Below are positions 1 to 11,000 of a stretch of 22,537 nucleotides of DNA, one piece after another. Made by a program: the position numbers and the translations under genes. This DNA comes from Smittium culicis (Eukaryota > Kickxellomycota > Harpellomycetes > Harpellales > Legeriomycetaceae). The notes under the pieces are model-generated. The model worked only from the letters and a program-made list of their open reading frames with translations, searched no databases and was not told where the DNA came from. Each line of letters begins with the position of its first letter. Position 1 is the first letter of the stretch. The DNA is taken from NCBI GenBank assembly GCA_001970855.1, contig LSSN01003715.1, forward strand, positions 1 through 22,537, given 5' to 3'.

Positions 1-52
1 TATTTAATGGTAATGGAAATTAAAGTTCTACTGCTTTGGAAAGGTGGAATTT

Positions 53-741
53 TTAATTTGTACATATTGCAAGAAGTCAGATCACTGGAAATACCAATGT
101 GACGACTTGAAGAATAAAATTGAAAAAAAACCAAAAGAACTAGAACATCAACCACAAAAAATTCTAAAAAATTTTTTATTAAAGAGGCAATCCAAATAGT
201 AGATACACAAAATAAAATTTTTTGGACATCAGAGTTAGTAAATTCTGAAAATATAGATAATAGAACTGTACTGTCCTTGGAGGATAGCTCAGGCTCTAAA
301 TTCAACTCTCCTGCACTAAAATTGGAACCTAAAACTGAACTAATTTCAAGTAAGAAAAATTTAGGAATGGTTAAAAATAATTTTATAAAAAACATCCAGA
401 AAAAAATTCCTAGTGTAATAGGTTTTTCGGATTCTGATGATGTAACAATCTCTAGAAGATATAAATATTCGATACCTAATCTTAGATCGTTTTCTAAATA
501 CAAAACAAACGATAGTAGTATCAGAAGCACTTTTAATAAAATACAAAAAAATAAAAAAATAAATTTAAAAAACAAGCCTAAAAATGTAGAAATTAAAACT
601 AACGGAATAATAACTGAACTCGTCGAGGCAGCCGCAAAAAGTATCAACCCAAAAGAGTCCAAGACTATAAAAAATATTTTGAATATCGATAATAAACCGG
701 AAAATAATAATTCTACTGAGGTAGAAAAGGAAATTATTTAA
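53..741 (+). pseudogene. LINE-A ORF1 remnant with CCHC zinc knuckle
   Basis: Bases 59-100 read CTYCKKSDHWKYQC, an exact C-x2-C-x4-H-x4-C zinc knuckle of the type that binds nucleic acid in retrotransposon ORF1/gag proteins. After a frameshift (between about 100 and 277) another frame stays open to a TAA at 739-741 and gives a Lys/Asn/Ser-rich basic stretch of about 150 residues with no recognisable domain. ORF2 starts about 50 bases downstream, the usual ORF1-ORF2 order. The frame before base 53 contains stops, so the N-terminal part is decayed or outside the window. The knuckle is seen directly; the gag role is inferred from position. Confidence 0.7.
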
Positions 742-791
742 ATATATGCATAATTTACAAAAAGAGAAAGTCTGGAAAAAAAAATAATAAA

Positions 792-3700
792 ATGGAAAAC
801 AAAAAAATAATGGAAAATATAAAAAATAAAATGAAAATAACAAATTTCAATGTTAAAGGAATATCCTGCAACAGAAAATAAGGCAGGATCTTTACTTTCT
901 TGAAAAAAATAGCGAAATCAGACATAATATTACTTCAGGAAATAAATATTAAAAATAAAGACATGCCATTTTGGACCAATTACTGGAACGGTTTGGTATC
1001 ATGTTCAAAATTTACAGCAACAATAATAAATAATATATAGTTACAAATTAATACAGAACGTTATCTATTTTGAACCAAGAATACGCATATCAATGGTGGA
1101 ACTGGAAAATAAAAAATTAAGAATAGTTAACCTCTACCTACCAAAAATTGAAAGGGAAAGGAAAATTTTGATTGAATTTACTGCTATAATTTATTGGATA
1201 ATAATAAAGATGAAGAATTGATTATAATGGAGGAATGGATATAGTTGAAAATGAGATACGAGATAGATCCCCTCCTAGAATAAAAAAAAAAAGAATACGC
1301 TAACATACATGATATAATAAGTACTTTTGGTGTATCCAATCTAATCAGTGAATTAAAAAGAAATGAAATAATATACACATGGGTAGAATATTGTGGGAGA
1401 TATAAGTCTAGAATAGACCATATCTTTGTACCTAATAAAATAATTAACAATTGTGAGATTAATGAAATTTCCCCAACAGAATTCTCGGACCACAAATGAA
1501 TCACATTTAGTATAAACAATTGGTCAAGCTATTTTGAAAATTGTACCAAAAACTGGAAACCTAATTCAAGTATGCTTCAAAAAAATGAAATTTCTAACGA
1601 AATTATCAAATTACTAAATAAAAATTGTTCAAACATTAATGAATGGGCAGTAATAAAACAAAAGTGTAAAGAAAATTTTGTCAAATCAGGACGAATAAAT
1701 TCAATAAACGCACAAATTGAAATGTTTGAAGACACAAACAAACTATACAGCTCATTAATAATAAGAGGAAATATTAGCCTAACAGAAAAGATCCGTTACA
1801 ACAAAGAGATCTTATTCAATGAAGAAAAAATTTTAAAAATTAAAAAATACATTCTAGACGGTATTATTGTAAGGTCTCGCTCAAATTGGGCAGAAAAAGG
1901 CGATAAGTCCAACAAATATTTCTTTGGTTTGCTGAAAACAAAAGAAAAAAAGAATCGAATAGAAAAATTATCTAATAAAAACGGGGATCTAGTAACCGAT
2001 AGTTCGGGGCTAAATAAGATTTGCCATTATTTCTACTCAGCCTTTTTTAACAGCGCAGAAACCTGCAAAAAAAGTCAAATATTGCTTATCCAAATAATTA
2101 ATAAGACTCTAACTCCATCAGAAGCAATTGGATTAGAAAAAGATATAAAAATAAAAGAAATAGAGTTTTCTATTGATAGTTCACCCAATAATAAGTCTCC
2201 TGGACCAAATGCAATAACTTTCGAATTTTACAAAAAAAATCAAACAAACAGTATCGATTCACAGTCAAAAAATTTTTAATAAACAAATCGAGATGAAAAA
2301 TGGAATGGAACTATAGGCAGGTTATTAATTTCACTAATCCAAAAAAGAGATATATTTCAAAATTAAAAAACTACAGATCAATTGCCTTATCTAACACATA
2401 TGAAAAAATATATACCAAAATACTTGCTATTAGGCTGCAGAAATTTATGAGAAAATTAATAAATGAACACCAATCAGGATTTATAAAAAAAAGAAGAATT
2501 TTCGATAATATCCTAGCGGCTAAATTCATGTTTGAAAACAAAAAAATAAGCCCTGATATCAATAATGGTTATATGCTATTATTAGATCAAGAAAAAGCAT
2601 ATGATCGAGTTTATTGATTATATTTATTTCTATTTCTAGAAAAATTTGGTATTGGAAAATCCTTTATAGAACGAATTAAAAATATTATTATGGTTCTAAA
2701 ACCTCAGTTATTATTAATGGAGAATTAACTCATCCAATTGATATCAGAAAAGGTTTAAGACAAGGAAATCCTCTCTCTCCGCTACTGTATATTTTCATTA
2801 TAGAACCTTTGGTATTATTGGTTAAAGAAAGAACATCTGGAATACCCGTGTTAAATGAAGGTTTTAAAATACTGGAATATGATGATGACTTACTTATAGG
2901 AATTAATAACCGAGACGAAGAAAAAAAAATTAATGAAGCGTTAAAAATTCATTCGCTAGCATCAAACGCTAAAATAAATTCCGAAAAAACAATTTATGTA
3001 AAAGTTGGAGAACTGATAGATAATTGGCTTGACACAAAATGCATATCCCAAAAAGATCCATTCAAATACCTGGGTATTCTTTTTAATTCGTCAGGGATTA
3101 AAATTAAAGAAAATCAGGAGTATTTATTGGATAATATAAATAAAAGGATAACTAGTTGGAAAAACAGAAAATTATCTATTAAAGGGAAGATTTTACTGGG
3201 AAAAACTTTTCTATTATCAAAATTGTGGTTTTCTGCGCATGTAATATCGTTTGAAAAATCCTTTATAGCAGAAATAAAAAAAACAGTGAATTCATTCATC
3301 TGGAGCAATAAAAATAAAAATAAAAATTGATGCGTTTGAGCTAAATAAAAAAAATGGCGGATTAGGTCTACTAAACGTAGAAGCACAATCAAAAAACCCT
3401 TTTGATTAAATGGCAAAACGAACTAAAAATGAATAAGTTATATTTATGGGCTGAATCAGCTATGAACCGTTTAAAAATTCTTAACACAAATACTTCGAAA
3501 ATATTCTAATAGAAACATTGATAAGTCAAGATAAGATTGAAAACATACGTAAATATCCACCCGTGTGGAAAGCTGCACTAAAAATTTCAAGGGATATTTA
3601 TGAAATAGATATGTCCGAACAGCAAACTTGGTCTTTTGACTAGATAAAAATGCTTGGAATTGGTAAGATAAACAAATTATTTTACATAAGCCTAACGAAA

Positions 3701-4320
3701 TACAACTAATCATGGCTACAGAAAAAAATGTTAAAAATTATAGTGAATTTATACCCAATTGCGAATTTTTATGGAATGATGATTCAGATTACTTATATGA
3801 ATTTCAGGTAAATATTAGAACAAAAAGTTTCAAACCAATTGATTCCAAAAAAAACGAGCACTTTGAAAAAGATTACATTCCAGAAATCTTCCTTTCATAA
3901 TAGAGATTCCAATTAAAATAACAGCCAACATATAGATGCTCTACCTTAAAAATAAGAAGCTTGATTGATTATAGAAGTAAAAATATACCGATAACTTAGA
4001 CTAAATGGGACTCGATTTGTATAACTTTCAACGTAGAATAAATATTAAACTGGCAAAAAATACACACAATTGATTTAGAGCCTAAAATCAGTAGATACTT
4101 ATTACAACTATTAAAAAATTCATTAATAAATGTGAAGAAATTAAGGCTGTAGAATAAGGGTACATTCCATAAATCACATGGATGAATAGCTTGTAAATCC
4201 CGAAAAGAAAATTTGGTTCATATTTATTTCGGATGCAAAACAATAAATAAGTTCTGGGAGATTATTTTTCAGTTTATAATAAATAAAGAATCCATCGGGT
4301 ATTGGATTAAAAATTGACGT
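792..4320 (+). pseudogene. LINE-A ORF2 remnant (endonuclease-reverse transcriptase)
   Basis: An ATG at 792 opens a frame that leads into an endonuclease start (ITNFNVKGIS), with an early TAA after about 30 codons. The endonuclease keeps the LLQE motif (Glu codon 939-941) and SDH (1485-1493). Reverse transcriptase blocks follow: NNKSPGPNAITFEFYK (about 2190-2237), KLKNYRSIALSNTYEKIYTK (about 2360-2420), LLLDQEKAYDRV (about 2573-2615) and GLRQGNPLSP (about 2753-2785). The catalytic YADD box reads YDDD (2878-2889), so its second residue is changed. Downstream are GGLGLLNVEAQ and a zf-RVT-like C-terminal motif, ACKSRKENLVHIYFGC (4192-4236 from its first Cys), with one expected Cys apparently missing. 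Longer open stretches are 1572-2279, 2300-2617 and 2809-3330. Frames switch repeatedly and stops are frequent, so it cannot be functional. Confidence 0.9.
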
Positions 4321-4329
4321 GATTTTTTA

Positions 4330-5702
4330 TTTCTTATAGTCATTTAAAACCAAATTTCGAAAAATTGAGATTCTGTATATTTTAGTCATATGAAACGTAT
4401 ATCTAGAAGTTTTAGCTACTGCAGTCAAATCCTTCGGGTCTTTTGAGCGTATGCTCATATGGCTGATGTTGATATTGGATGTATTTTTTTATTTAGAGTT
4501 TTATTAATATTTAATATAGAAATAAAGAGGTTTAAATTTGGTATAAAATGGTTTTTTGATTATTAAGAGTGGTTTTATTGATAGTAAGTTTCACCAAAAA
4601 AAAGTAAAGTTTTTAAATGAAGTACTAAATTATTTTTTTTGGCCTTTTTTCCATTTTTCTTTTACTTTTCCTATTGTTTCGATGATGTTTCTTGAACGTT
4701 TTGTTGCGGTTTTTATACCTTTTTGGTTTCATGTCAAATTTTATGGCATGGATTTTGTTATACTTATTAAATTAAAATTAATTCATTACAGCAGTCATTA
4801 TTATGTGATTAATCAGTCAAATTTTGCTTGATATCATTATTATATTCAATTAGTTTATGTTTTAAAAAAGTGATTTTCAGAAAATACAAGAAAAATCAGA
4901 AGTACAGAATCAGACTCCAAACAGAATTCTTTGGGTGGTTCTACATTTCCACATATATAGAGCAAAAAACGAAGCAGCGTTAACTAATACAGTACTATCT
5001 GTCGAAGGAATTTTCGTTGGGTCGAAAAATGATTAAAAAGAAAAAATTACTAGACACAAAAAATTTTAGGAAAAGAAACGTCTGAATCGAGTTTAAGACC
5101 CTTTGGTTTTTTTTTAAACTCGGGCAGAAATTTTGATTTAGCAATAGTTAATAGATTTTCTCTCCGTTGACTCTACTTCAACTGCACTTTCTTACTGATA
5201 AATATAAATTAATTCATATTTAATTTCATTGTATATTTATTAAAAATTTAATAAGATAGATCTGCATTAAAAAATGGAATGGTAGAAAAATCAACGAAAT
5301 TAAATCATGTTTAGAAACTGTTTGAAATAAACTAGATAATAAATACGATTTTTTTTATTAAAGTAAAAAAGACGTAGGGAAATAAATTGTAGAAGAAAGA
5401 ATATAATAATTATGATTGAGACTAGAAATAGGAAAAAATTCGTTTTGAAAACCTATCCTTATCTTGGAGATCGATAAGATTCTGTTTATATATTTATTCT
5501 TGATATTTTCTCCATAGTTGTTTGATATAGTACATTCATGTGTATTTTCTATAAAAATATTTAATGTATATTCGTCCACATTATTTGATAGTTGAGACTA
5601 TAGAAAATACTGCCCATTAAAGTTTTTAATATAAAAAAATCATACTGTTATATTTAAATTCAATTAGTTTTATTTCAAGTATATCGATTGAATATTTATG
5701 TT
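4330..5702. other. AT-rich spacer between the two LINEs
   Basis: About 1.4 kb of AT-rich sequence. It may include the 3' UTR and tail of LINE-A, but no convincing end or duplication was found. Open frames here (4556-4831 on +, 5358-5579 on -) are composed of AT-biased residues and match no family I know. On the minus strand at about 4640-4725 a short Lys-rich reading ends in TGGAAAAAAGGCC-type codons; it is too short to assign. No RNA gene or ordered repeat was recognised. Confidence 0.5.
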
Positions 5703-5717
5703 ACATATATTGACTTC
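5703..5717 (+). repeat. Left target-site duplication of LINE-B
   Basis: The 15 bases ACATATATTGACTTC recur at 11558-11572 as ACATATATCGACTTC, with one mismatch in 15. The two copies sit exactly where the second LINE's coding and A-tail limits predict. Target-primed reverse transcription by LINE enzymes makes duplications of about this length. The single difference fits post-insertion mutation. Confidence 0.85.
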
Positions 5718-5748
5718 CGATTTCGAAAATTTTTCCAATCGAGATTCA

Positions 5749-5927
5749 AGATTTGAGATCTCAAATCTCGAAGAATGAAATGAACAGTACTCGACCTAAC
5801 GAACAACCGGGGCATGTAGAAGCGAATTTAGAGACTGTCAAGATGATAGGATCATCTTCAATTCAAGATTCTGAAATCGAAATTTCAGATTTTGAACATC
5901 AGGATTCGAGACTCGAAATCTCGAATC
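5749..5927 (+). repeat. Cluster of four perfect inverted repeats at the LINE-B 5' end
   Basis: Four perfect dyads lie within 180 bases: a 20-bp uninterrupted palindrome (5749-5768) ending 11 bases before the ORF1 ATG; an 8-bp stem with 3-base loop (5840-5858); an 8-bp stem with CGAA loop (5870-5889); and a 9-bp stem with 7-base loop (5903-5927). Three of the four are built from variants of the same GATTC/CGAGA/AATCTCG words. The first is in the leader; the others fall inside the ORF1 reading frame. Confidence 0.85.
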
Positions 5928-8087
5928 AGAAAATTGTTTCTGCCTAAAGTCGGGAACACGAAGGCAATAGGATGATAGCGAGCAACTATGAAGATATCAC
6001 TATCAAGACAGAGCCAGGTCTGTCCGACCGAAGCAGCGATTCCGACGGAAACAAGCCGACCAGCGAGGAAGGCATGAGGTTCCGTAAAGAATTAAACGCC
6101 TTATACGCTGAATGTAAGGAAGACACATAGAAGTATGACGCTAAGGTGGCAGCTATTCGAAATGACCCAGAATTAAGTAAAAAACTCAGTGAAAAATATA
6201 TTGGCTCTGTGGTAGTGTTAGATATACTAGTGTATACTAATTCAATATAATTTATTTCCAATGTTTTTCGTTGATTCCTTATGTTTAATATTTTTTTTCT
6301 TTATTTTGGTAAAATTTTAGAACAGGAAACCAAATTTGTTTTTGTTTCCTTTTAATTTAATACAAATTTAGTATAGAATTGTAAAAGTAAAATATCTAAT
6401 AACTAATATAAAACGATCGGCTAATCCCTAATCAAATAATTAATAACCATAGGAGGAAAAAATTGATTAAATGTTGTTAAGCCCAATAAAAGTGAATAAA
6501 TAAATCATATTGCATTATTCATGCAACAAAACCCATACATCCCTAGTTCGATTCCCAGTGGGAACATTCTGTCCATGTCGAAGCATGCCCTCTAAACCGA
6601 AGGATTTTCCTCGGTTTCGGAAGAAATTTAGATACCAAATAACCCCCCATGCAGAAATTATAAATTTTCGGAAAAAACAACCGCCGCAATCCTCTCAGCC
6701 ACTCAGGGGCGTCCATAAAAATTTGGCTTTCTTCCCAACGGAAGTGGGCCGCAGGAATAAAATTTTAAGCTGGTAGACGATACTGCGAAGAGAGCTGAAG
6801 CATCTGATCAGCAACAAAAGAAATTTGACTTTTTGAAGAACAACGCTGATGAGAAAACGCCAAGAAAAATCATCGGAATTAGGCGGGTCAGCATGCCAGA
6901 AGAATTTAAGCGGAAAAAAAGGTACAAGGCAGATGACTCGGAAATTCTTTTATTGAAACAACTAATCATCGAACTTGCAGACCTTATCCCAAATAAGGCC
7001 ACAAAAGAAAACATTAAGGACATCAAAGATTTCATCACTAAATGCAAAGGTTAATTGAAAGATAACCTTATTAATGTTCCAGCTTTTGTGTCCAAGAACC
7101 GAGCACCAGCTAGACATCAGCCATCCAACAATACGGTTGCAAATAATAACAGTTAAACGAAAAGCACGACTCCTAATGTACCTTTTCAACACAACAAAAT
7201 TTTAGTTACGCCGCAGCAGCGAAGAAAGGGACTCAGCCCAAGAAGAAAACAGCCTTGACTCCAGATCAAATAGCGAAAGCTGTGGACGGTATGGTACCAT
7301 TCGAAGCATCAAAGTACAAGCTTGTTTATTTTGATGGAATGAAGCGATCAAAAATTACTTGGGTTAAGCAGCTGCTATACCAGAGCCAGGTTCGATATTA
7401 TTACTTGTGCAATGTAAGCTGGGTCGAGGACTCAAAGCTTGAAGTGTGCGTGAATGAAAAAATGGCACCTCAACTTATTAGGTACATGGAGTCAATAAAA
7501 GGGGTCACCAACGACGTACGGTACACGCCTGTAAGTGAAACTAGCAGCGAAGTCGAACTCAATCAGCTTAAGGGTCGACTCAAATGGCAGTCATCTGAAA
7601 AGAACAAAAATATTCCGTCTCAAAAGATGGCAACATTAATTACCAAGATAAAGCCTGATAGATTATGCGAATTCAAGGAACTGTTTCTATTTAGAACATG
7701 TGACGAAAAAACAGCCATGAAAAACTCAATTTCAACCATCGAAGAGCCCAGTACCGATGGCATGGAGTTGTGAGGAAGCAATTGCAGGGTATTGATCCAC
7801 CTTGCGGACTGGGGCCCGTAGACGAAGTCTGTGAAGGATACAGACATTGCAAGGCTTGTGGAAGAAAGGATAGATTTCTGATATGGAATGTTAGCAAACT
7901 TTCTGCAAAATCAGTCAAGAAGTATATAGAGCTTCATAGTAATCTGAAAAGTGGAGATTTTATGATTAAAAAAGTTAAGCAAGGAAACGAACTTCGACAT
8001 GATCTTGTATATGCACGACCGAGAGGAAGAAAATTAAGTCCTGAAGAAATCAACGAGGTATCAATGGTACTAGGAGCCTATGTATGA
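5780..8087 (+). pseudogene. LINE-B ORF1 (gag-like), interrupted and frameshifted
   Basis: Starts at ATG 5780 (MNSTRPNEQPG). The frame continues through TAA 5945-5947 and TAG 6128-6130 to about 6215, is split by a roughly 560-bp insertion, and resumes in the same phase at 6777 (DDTAKRAEASDQQQKKFDF). More breaks follow: TAA 7052-7054, TAA 7154-7156, a frameshift near 7200, and another near 7770-7790. The last section ends at TGA 8085-8087. Uninterrupted it would be roughly 580 residues. The first part is acidic/Ser-rich, the middle is Lys-rich, and the latter half (7255-7773 and 7770-8087) looks globular, with a Cys cluster (C-x5-C-x2-C, about 7830-7860). I recognise no named domain. The ORF1/gag role is inferred from its place between the element's 5' end and the endonuclease ORF. 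Confidence 0.75.
6216..6776. mobile_element. Insertion of unknown type inside LINE-B ORF1
   Basis: TGGTAG occurs at 6210-6215 and again at 6771-6776. Deleting one copy plus the sequence between joins the ORF1 frame without a shift, so this is a separate insertion with a 6-bp target duplication. The inserted DNA begins TGTTAGATATACTAG, reminiscent of an LTR start, but it ends TTTTAAGC rather than CA, and its termini are not inverted repeats of each other. It contains a 10-bp hairpin with one bulged A (6594-6617), a TTGCA/TGCAA stem with 7-base loop (about 6513-6529) and a tRNA B-box-like GTTCGATTCC (6546-6555). The reading 6510-6776 resembles nothing I know. A short non-autonomous element or LTR relic is possible; the class is unknown. 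Confidence 0.6.
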
Positions 8088-11000
8088 TCTGACCAGGAAA
8101 AATCGGCTCGAGGGACACGCCAAGATATCTCAAGAAAGAAAGCGATAAGAGGAACAAAGTTAAATGTAATTACTTTTAATATCAGAGGATACATCGGAAA
8201 ACGTGAAGAGGTGGGCCTTATATTTAGACAGTATCAACCGACGATACTGGCGCTACAAGATACAAACCTCAACGCAAAATCGAACCGGTTGCGACTTCAA
8301 GGATACCAAACTGTTGAGCCAAAATCTCACCTACGAGCAGGTGGGAGGGGGTTATCAATCGGAATACGGAAAGAGTCAGTACTTTCGATCTCTGAGATGT
8401 GCCAGACACCCCATTGGATAACGGCATTGGTGTCTAGTGTGTTCAATAACGGGAAGAAGATGATCCTAGTTGTTGCCAATCTATACATGCCGCATCAAAC
8501 TAATAGAAGAAAAATAGTTATTTTGGGGCTCACAAAGTATTTGAGAAAGCTGAGATCAAAGAAATCAAAAATTCTACTTATGGGAGACCTCAACAAAGAC
8601 ATCAAGAGTACAATATCAATGTTGAACAGAATCGGAGTCGGTCTGCGTAGAGCTGTTGCCTCAAATTCTAAAGGATCACCCATGAACAATGCAACGATGG
8701 GTCGAATGATAGACCATGTTGCTTTCTCTGAGGTTTTAAACAGCTCCAAATATACCAAAGTGCTGAATTCAGTCGACTTATCCGATGATCTGCCTTTGAT
8801 CTCTGAGTGGAACATTGAGAGCCTCAAGAGTCCTTTGCCTCAAAAGAGAATCGACGCAGAAAAAATGAAGGAGCTAGCGATGAACTTCATTAGTGATAAC
8901 CGATTCTCAGTTCTAGCTAACTATGAATCGAACACCGAGAACCTATTTGATAATGCAAATACAAATATCTGCGAAGCAGCAGAAGAATTAGGTCCAATAA
9001 AAACCATCAAATCTGGTTTTAGAAGAGTGCTATCTAATGAAACGCTCAGACGATCAGGAAACGCAGAAAAGTGTTTAAAAAACTATCAAAGGATCCTAGC
9101 TTAGAGAGCGAGTAGAGCGAACTCAAAGAAAAAGCGACTAAACTCTGCCTCAAAGACCGCAGGAATAACAAAAAAGCGGAAGTCAAGAAGGCGTGTGATC
9201 TTATGATGGGTAAAAAACCTCGAGAATTATGGAGCTGGCTAAAGAGTTTCTCTGGTCGATTTCGCTCGTCCTTAGTAAATGGACCTATATTCGATAAAAA
9301 TAGGCAACTGGCAACATATTCTGAGACAAAAGCTGAAGTTTGGACAGCTCACTTCGAAGAACTGGCGAAAGATAGCACCGGGAATAGCATATCCGCAGAA
9401 AAATGGAGCGATATAGGAAATGATTCTGCTGCCATGTTTAGTGAATGTGACATTCCGCTCTCATGGGCTGAAATTTGTGCCGCGCTAAAATCGACTCCGA
9501 ACAACAAATCACCAGGATCCGACGGAATTCCGAGCGAAGCCTGAAAATTGGTACAATACGAAGATATGCCGACATCTCCGTTCGCAAAAGTGCTATTCAG
9601 GCTCGTAAAAGAAATATGGGATTCTGAAAAAATTCCAAAGCAGCTAGACCCCAGCGTCGTAGTCCCAATTCCCGAAAAAGAAGATATGAGGGATCCAAAT
9701 AGCTATCGAGGGATCTCGCTGATCCTAACTCTCTCAAAATTTGTGTCGGAAATTATAGCACGCCGGCTATACAAAATCGACAACAATTATAGCATCTTAA
9801 CCAAGGAACAGGCAGGGTTCAGATCACGATAGGAATGCGTAGCGCAGGCAAAAACTCTGTACGAGGTGGTGCGCCGAAGGAAGATCAGCGGGCTGAGCAC
9901 GTGGATCGGATTCATAGACTTTTCAAAAGCCTACGATAGGGTACCACACCAAGCCCTACTGAGAAAAATAAAAATAGCTGGAATAGGAGGAAAACTGTAC
10001 AGAGTCATCGAAGCTCCGTACAGGTCACCAAAAATGTGCGTTTGCGTCGGAGACAGGCTCTCAAAAACTGTCGAGTACAACTGCGGAGTTAGACAGGGGT
10101 TTCCAGCATCACCCACGCTATTCGATATATTCATCAATGACCTGCTAGACGGAATTAAGGGAGTTAAAATCCCGGGAACTGACTCAGAAATATCAGGACT
10201 GCTATTCGCAGACGACGCGGTAGTACCAGCAGAGAGCCCTGCTGAACTTCAAATAGCCTTAGAAAAACTGGGTGCATGGTCCCAAAAGTGGGAAATGCAA
10301 ATCAATCAAGAAAAGTGCGGCATCATGGGGGTCAATAGTAGTACTGGGATGCTGTTCACAGTCATGGGAAAGCCAGTCGAACAAGTTAAAGAATACAAGT
10401 ATTTAGGTGTGGTTTTTAATGACAAGTGGAAAAAATTTTCAGCGCTCAAAAGCAACCGCGAAAATGGAAGAAAGGCCTTCCAGTCAATTTAATACTTCCT
10501 GTCTAGAAAAGATGTACCAACCGCAATGAGAGCCGCACTTATTAGAACAGTGCTAATACCAATACTATGCTACGGTGGCGAAATATTTGGGATGTCCGCA
10601 GTGCGATGCGGTACACTCCATAAAGTTGCTGACGATGCTACAAGGTTCGTAGCTGGAGTTTGTCTCACAACAGCTTTGCTAAGGCTCAGAAGTGAGGTGA
10701 AAATTGACGATATTTTCACACGTGCCAGCGTATCAAGGGAGCGTGGCCATAATAAGTGGACCACATCGAAAACATGGATCGGCGAACTGATCAACAAGCC
10801 GTTCATGAATCGATTGGATACTTGGGTCAGCGGAACTGTCCGCTGGAAAAAGCGGTTCCTGAAGGGAGCCGGAAATAAAACGACTGCTCAGGCACTGCGG
10901 GCTAGAAGGATCAGAAATTATCACAGCAAAATAACCGAGTGGGTTATGAAAAACAACCTCGGATTGACGAGCAACTGGATGGGACTGGAACTGGCATTTC

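Larger units (their letters stand above)
1..4320 (+). mobile_element. LINE-A: decayed AT-rich non-LTR retrotransposon
   Basis: A non-LTR retrotransposon remnant whose 5' end lies outside the window. In order it shows an ORF1 (gag-like) remnant with a CCHC knuckle, then an ORF2 remnant with an apurinic-type endonuclease, a reverse transcriptase and a C-terminal Cys/His motif. The reading frame is broken many times and base composition is extremely AT-rich with few CpG dinucleotides, so it is older than the second LINE. The segment GGLGLLNVEAQ (around 3355-3385), together with a GLRQGNPLSP-type motif, is typical of the L1/Tx1 style of ORF2. The 3' boundary is uncertain: recognisable coding ends near 4320, weak traces may run to about 4420, and I found no target-site duplication. 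Confidence 0.9.

Noticed and set aside
4556..4831. Open frame of 91 codons, Phe/Ile/Val-rich, on the + strand
   Set aside because: Residue use follows local T-richness, no domain or start context is visible, and the opposite strand is equally coding-like.
6500..6560. Functional tRNA around GTTCGATTCC
   Set aside because: The T-stem does not pair (CCTAG with CCCAG) and no A box is clear. Kept only as a B-box-like hint within the inserted element.
9100..10500. Reading the in-frame TGA/TAG/TAA of LINE-B as recoded sense codons
   Set aside because: All three stop types occur, frameshifts are also present, and the two host genes use ordinary codons, so decay is the simpler explanation.
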